Positions 60,351 through 64,000 of a stretch of 64,000 nt of DNA are shown in pieces. Source of the stretch: Solen grandis (taxonomy: Eukaryota; Mollusca; Bivalvia; Adapedonta; Solenidae). The stretch lies in NCBI GenBank assembly GCA_021229015.1, contig CM037782.1, positions 57,409,518 through 57,473,517 on the forward strand, written 5' to 3'. Under the pieces are notes generated by a model that saw nothing but the letters and a program-made list of their open reading frames with translations, did not search any database and was not told the DNA's origin. The translations under genes were made by a program, and so were the position numbers. Numbering within the stretch: position 1 is the stretch's first letter; every line of letters begins with the position of its first letter.

Positions 60351-61165
60351 ATCTAATACTCAAATTAAGACATCATTTGACTTCTTTTGTTAATACTGGG
60401 TAATGTTTAAGATGCCAGTTAAATTCATTTTAATCTTGAACTCATATTTGAATGGCTATTTTGTAAGTCAAACTTGTCTTTATTATGGTTGACTTAACAG
60501 TTTTGATGGTATAACAAGTTTTCGGGGTATTTTAACTTTACATCGTTTGCGTGAGAACTTGATATGACAAGTTGTTTTCGATGTCCCATATGATCAAAAC
60601 AAATGTCAGTCATGCTTTAATATTCAAATTAAGACATCATGTGATTTTTTTGAATTCAGGTCAGTGTTTAAGATCCTGGTCCAATTCATTAAAATCTTGA
60701 ACTCATATTTGAATAGCTTTTTTGTAGGTCAAACTTATCTGAATTATTTAAATTGACATATATTAAAAAAAAAAACCACTATTTCCTTAAAATAGTTTTT
60801 AACACAAACTGGAGAATAGTATTTTGTGTATACAGAAAAGTAAACGTCACTATGTACCCCAATAATAAGTCAAATGATGGATTAATAAGAATAAAAATAT
60901 TGTGGATATTGTTACAAATTTTAGGGGGTTGGAAAAAGGCTTGTGAGAGGAGCAAAGCTTTGTTTAATGATGAATTATTCAATCAATACATATAACTGTC
61001 ATTAACTTTTAAATGAAAAAATTATCACTGAATGGGATGAGTGTAAGGTCAGCAGTTTACCCGAATGTAGTTGCACACTTTTTTTGTGATAGAGGATGTC
61101 AATTAAAATAAAAACTCTAAATGTCTAATTATGATAACATTTATTCCCTGAAATGGAATTTTCAT
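60350..61165. repeat. Dispersed repeat, inverted partner of 26635-27380, with local duplication
   Basis: Carries the inverse of the 26.6-27.4 kb blocks. In addition, 60300-60500 and 60545-60740 are direct copies of each other (ATTCAAATTAAGACATCAT in both), so part of the repeat is tandemly doubled next to the LINE fragment. Confidence 0.7.
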
Positions 61166-62275
61166 GCAAAATAAACTGATACCAAACGCTTCATTTATTT
61201 TGAGAATGTCACAAAAAGTTGTTAGTAACTCTTTATGTTTTATCCAATAACAGTCAAAAATATTATTTCCAAAATGGTGTCATGAGTTCTTGTAAGTGAA
61301 CTCAAAGTGAGTGGACATATAGAGACAAAATCTATAAACAAAAGAGGCACACAGTTTTACCGGTATACTGGTAAACCACGATCCAGCTTGTGGTACGGAC
61401 TGGTACAAGGACGAATAATACTTGTACTTTGGTGGTTTCCGTGTAACGGAAATGAATGAGTAAAAATTTTCAATAATTTTGTCATCACAGATAATTTTAT
61501 TGTTTAAGAACATCAAAACCTGCGTAAATATGATATATATGTATCAATTTCCATTTAAATATTACAAAATACAATTTTATTTGAAAATATTCATTTGTTA
61601 CCAATAATGATCTTGAAAGGAAATTAAAAAAATGGCTGACGGTGACGAGAATAACTTGGTGTTGTTAGCAGTATTTAGTCTTCAACACAATTCCCAAAAT
61701 ATTTTGTGCGGTATACTGTGGTACAGTTCCAACCTGTGGTTCCCAGCTCTAACAAACAACAGTTGCAATGAAGTTCTGTGTTCTTCCTAACAGCACAGAT
61801 TGGTGTGCAAAATTTAAGATGTTCCAAATGAGAACAAGAAATATTAACACACTGACAATGTTGATTTTATTATAGGTGCACTCCAAGTTTTGTAACTGGA
61901 GGTACAATTGCTGTTTTTTCTATAACTTTGTACCCCTTCTTGGAGAGGATCCCTACAATTTTTGGGACACATAGCCAATTTGGGGGTAATAACCCCTCTA
62001 CAGGGGGTAAATGGGCATGCTGTTTTATGATTATCAGTTGTGAATTTTGCTATCAGATTAATATCAACTATGGCTCGTAATGACTTCCATACATAGGATT
62101 GTTGAGAAGTGTATAATACTATTGATAATCAAACATGCGCTTTTTAAGAACAGATGTTGGTTTACATTGAAATCAGTCATCGTCTGCTAGCAGAGACTTA
62201 TCAGTAGATATAATTGTTGGTTTAAACAAATTGATAAGGAACATTAGTGAAAATGGTATAAAATTGGTACTTCTT
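61166..62275. other. Intergenic stretch
   Basis: AT-rich; no recognised gene or repeat family. Confidence 0.4.
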
Positions 62276-63320
62276 TATTATGCCCCCCTTCGAAGAAGAG
62301 GGGGTATATTGCTTTGCTCATGTCGGTCGGTCGGTCTGTCGGTAGACCAGACCTTGTCCGAGTGATAACTTAAGTTCTATTTGACCTTTAAGTCTCAAAC
62401 TTCATGTGGTTGTTGCTCATGATTAGTAGATGACCCCTATTGATTTTGGTGTCATTACCTCAAAGGTCAAGGTCACATGTTGTTTATGTATAATACCAGA
62501 CCTTGTCCGAGTGATAACTTAAGTTCTATTTGACCTTTAAGTCTCAAACTTCTTGTGGTTGTTGCTCACGATTAGTAGATGACCCCTATTGATTTTGGTG
62601 TCATTACCTCAAAGGTCAAGGTCACATGTTGTTTATGTATAATACCAGACCTTGTCCGAGTGATAACTTAAGTTCTATTTGACCTTTAAGTCTCAAACTT
62701 CATGTGGTTGTTGCTCACGATTAGTAGATGACCCCTATCGATTTTGGTGTCATTACCTCAAAGGTCAAGGTCACATGTTGTGTATGTATAATACCAGACC
62801 TTGTCCGAGTGATAACTTGAAGTTCTATTTGACCTTTAAGTCTCAAACTTCATGTGGTTGTTGCTTATGATTAGTAGATGACCCCTATTGTTTTTGGAGT
62901 CACTTGGTCAAAGGTCAAGGTCAAAGTGACCTTCATTTACTGGGCTTGATTTTGAAAATTGTGACAAAGCTGTTTCTGATCAATAACTTGAGAACGCCTG
63001 GGCCTAGGAACTTCAAACTTAGTATGGAGATTGGTCATGATCAGAAGATGAACCCTATTGATTTTTGGGGTCCCTAGATCAAAGGTCAAGGTCACAGTGA
63101 CCTTGATTTACTGGGATTTTATGTTAAAATGGTGACCAAACCATTTCCGATCAATAACTTAAGAACGCCTGGGCCTAGGAACTTCAAACTTAGTATGAAG
63201 ATTATGCATGACCAGTAAATGACCCCTTTTGATTTAGGGGTAACTAGGTCAAAGGTCACTGTGACATTGAATGCCGAGATAGATTCTGATCAAAATGGGT
63301 TCTGGTCAAATCTTTTTCAC
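62276..63320 (-). mobile_element. Pearl-like element, minus orientation
   Basis: Starts with the inverted right end (TTATGCCCCCCTTC with GAAGAGGGGGTATA), then a (GTCG)n tract at about 62321-62345. About four near-identical copies of a 149-bp unit follow (ACCAGACCTTGTCCGAGTGA at 62346, 62495, 62644 and 62793), then older diverged copies to about 63320. Mirror image of the 4950-5896 element with a different core. Confidence 0.82.
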
Positions 63321-64000
63321 CAGATTCTTTTTCAGCATTTTCACCTTTACTGGATGCAATATACAAGGTAAAACTCAATTGAGTTAGCAGTGTTAATAAT
63401 TATAAGTAGTAAACCTTCACCAAGATAAGTTCTGAACTTTGTAACATATCCACATTATAAAGCCAAACATCATACATATAATATAGTCATATAAATATTA
63501 TGGCATATGAGGGGGAATATATGTTTTACAAACATTTCTTGTTAAACAGATGTTTTTATCTGTTTCTCCATCTTTTTCAAAAAATAAAACAGTTTGGAAA
63601 CAAGGATGAATCTTTTTGCAAATTGTCAGAGGTTTCCCTGTCAGATTATGTCACAATCAAAGTGAAATACATGTATTGCATTAATGTACGTGCAAAATGA
63701 AGTAAATCTTCATGTCATCAATATACCTCTCCTAACATGTACTAATAATTCCTTTTTTTATAGAGATGTAAAAGTCCTGATTTTCAAGGGAGCAAATACA
63801 TCAAATTAGCCTTGTCTATTTCAGTATTTGTGATGTTATTGACTTGTCCACTTTTATGAATTTGTTGAGATTTTTGCAAGTTGAAACCTATGGCACTAGC
63901 AAGTATTTGCAAGTGCCAAAAAAAAAATAGTACTAGCACTGCCTTTGCTACCTTTTCTGAAATTTTTGTAATTCAACAGATATCCACAATTGTCCCACAG
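63321..64000. other. Window end, intergenic
   Basis: Contains the dispersed repeat copy at 63550-63710 (partner of 57985-58130). No exon was recognised. Confidence 0.4.

Overview
The window is animal nuclear DNA, most likely from a bivalve mollusc. It is AT-rich, gene-poor and intron-rich. The bivalve call rests on the repeats: pearl-like elements (tandem cores of about 150-170 bp, an ACGG microsatellite, then a short GC-rich hairpin end), tRNA-derived SINEs, CR1/L2-type non-LTR retrotransposons and many small inverted-repeat elements. The window has one assembly gap of 100 N (14301-14400). Exons were found by reading short conserved blocks and checking splice-site phase; no long prokaryote-like ORFs are present.

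Three protein-coding genes are supported. (1) 1326-10307, minus strand: a NADAR-domain protein. Two exons carry the C-terminal two thirds of the domain, and a last exon carries an acidic, low-complexity tail. The 5' exon(s) were not found. (2) 16811-21009, plus strand: the C-terminal half of a pancreatic-lipase-family enzyme in three exons. The catalytic Asp and His are visible, but the last exon has a one-base frame problem next to the catalytic His. The nucleophile-Ser exon was not found. Genes 1 and 2 lie head to head, and both lack their 5' ends in the repeat-filled, gapped interval between them. (3) 25514-42975, plus strand: a secreted TGF-beta superfamily ligand, BMP-like and divergent, in three exons with signal peptide, prodomain, RKRR furin site and a seven-cysteine mature domain.

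The rest is repeats. 0-6.3 kb holds tandem arrays and pearl-like elements. 7.3-13.8 kb is a very large interrupted inverted repeat whose short spacer carries a NADAR exon. 14.7-16.4 kb is a foldback element with a perfect 9-bp target duplication. The two large introns of the ligand gene hold LINE fragments, SINEs and MITEs. 43-53 kb holds two more foldback elements, a cluster of TTAA-flanked MITEs and a TA-flanked MITE with an apparent empty site beside it. 57-64 kb holds SINE and LINE fragments, dispersed repeats and a minus-orientation pearl-like element. No convincing gene was seen after 43 kb.

The three genes have no evident shared pathway. The strongest leads are the divergent ligand, the lipase frame break at its active site, the exon in the loop of the 6.5-kb inverted repeat, and three foldback elements built from subrepeats that are themselves palindromic.
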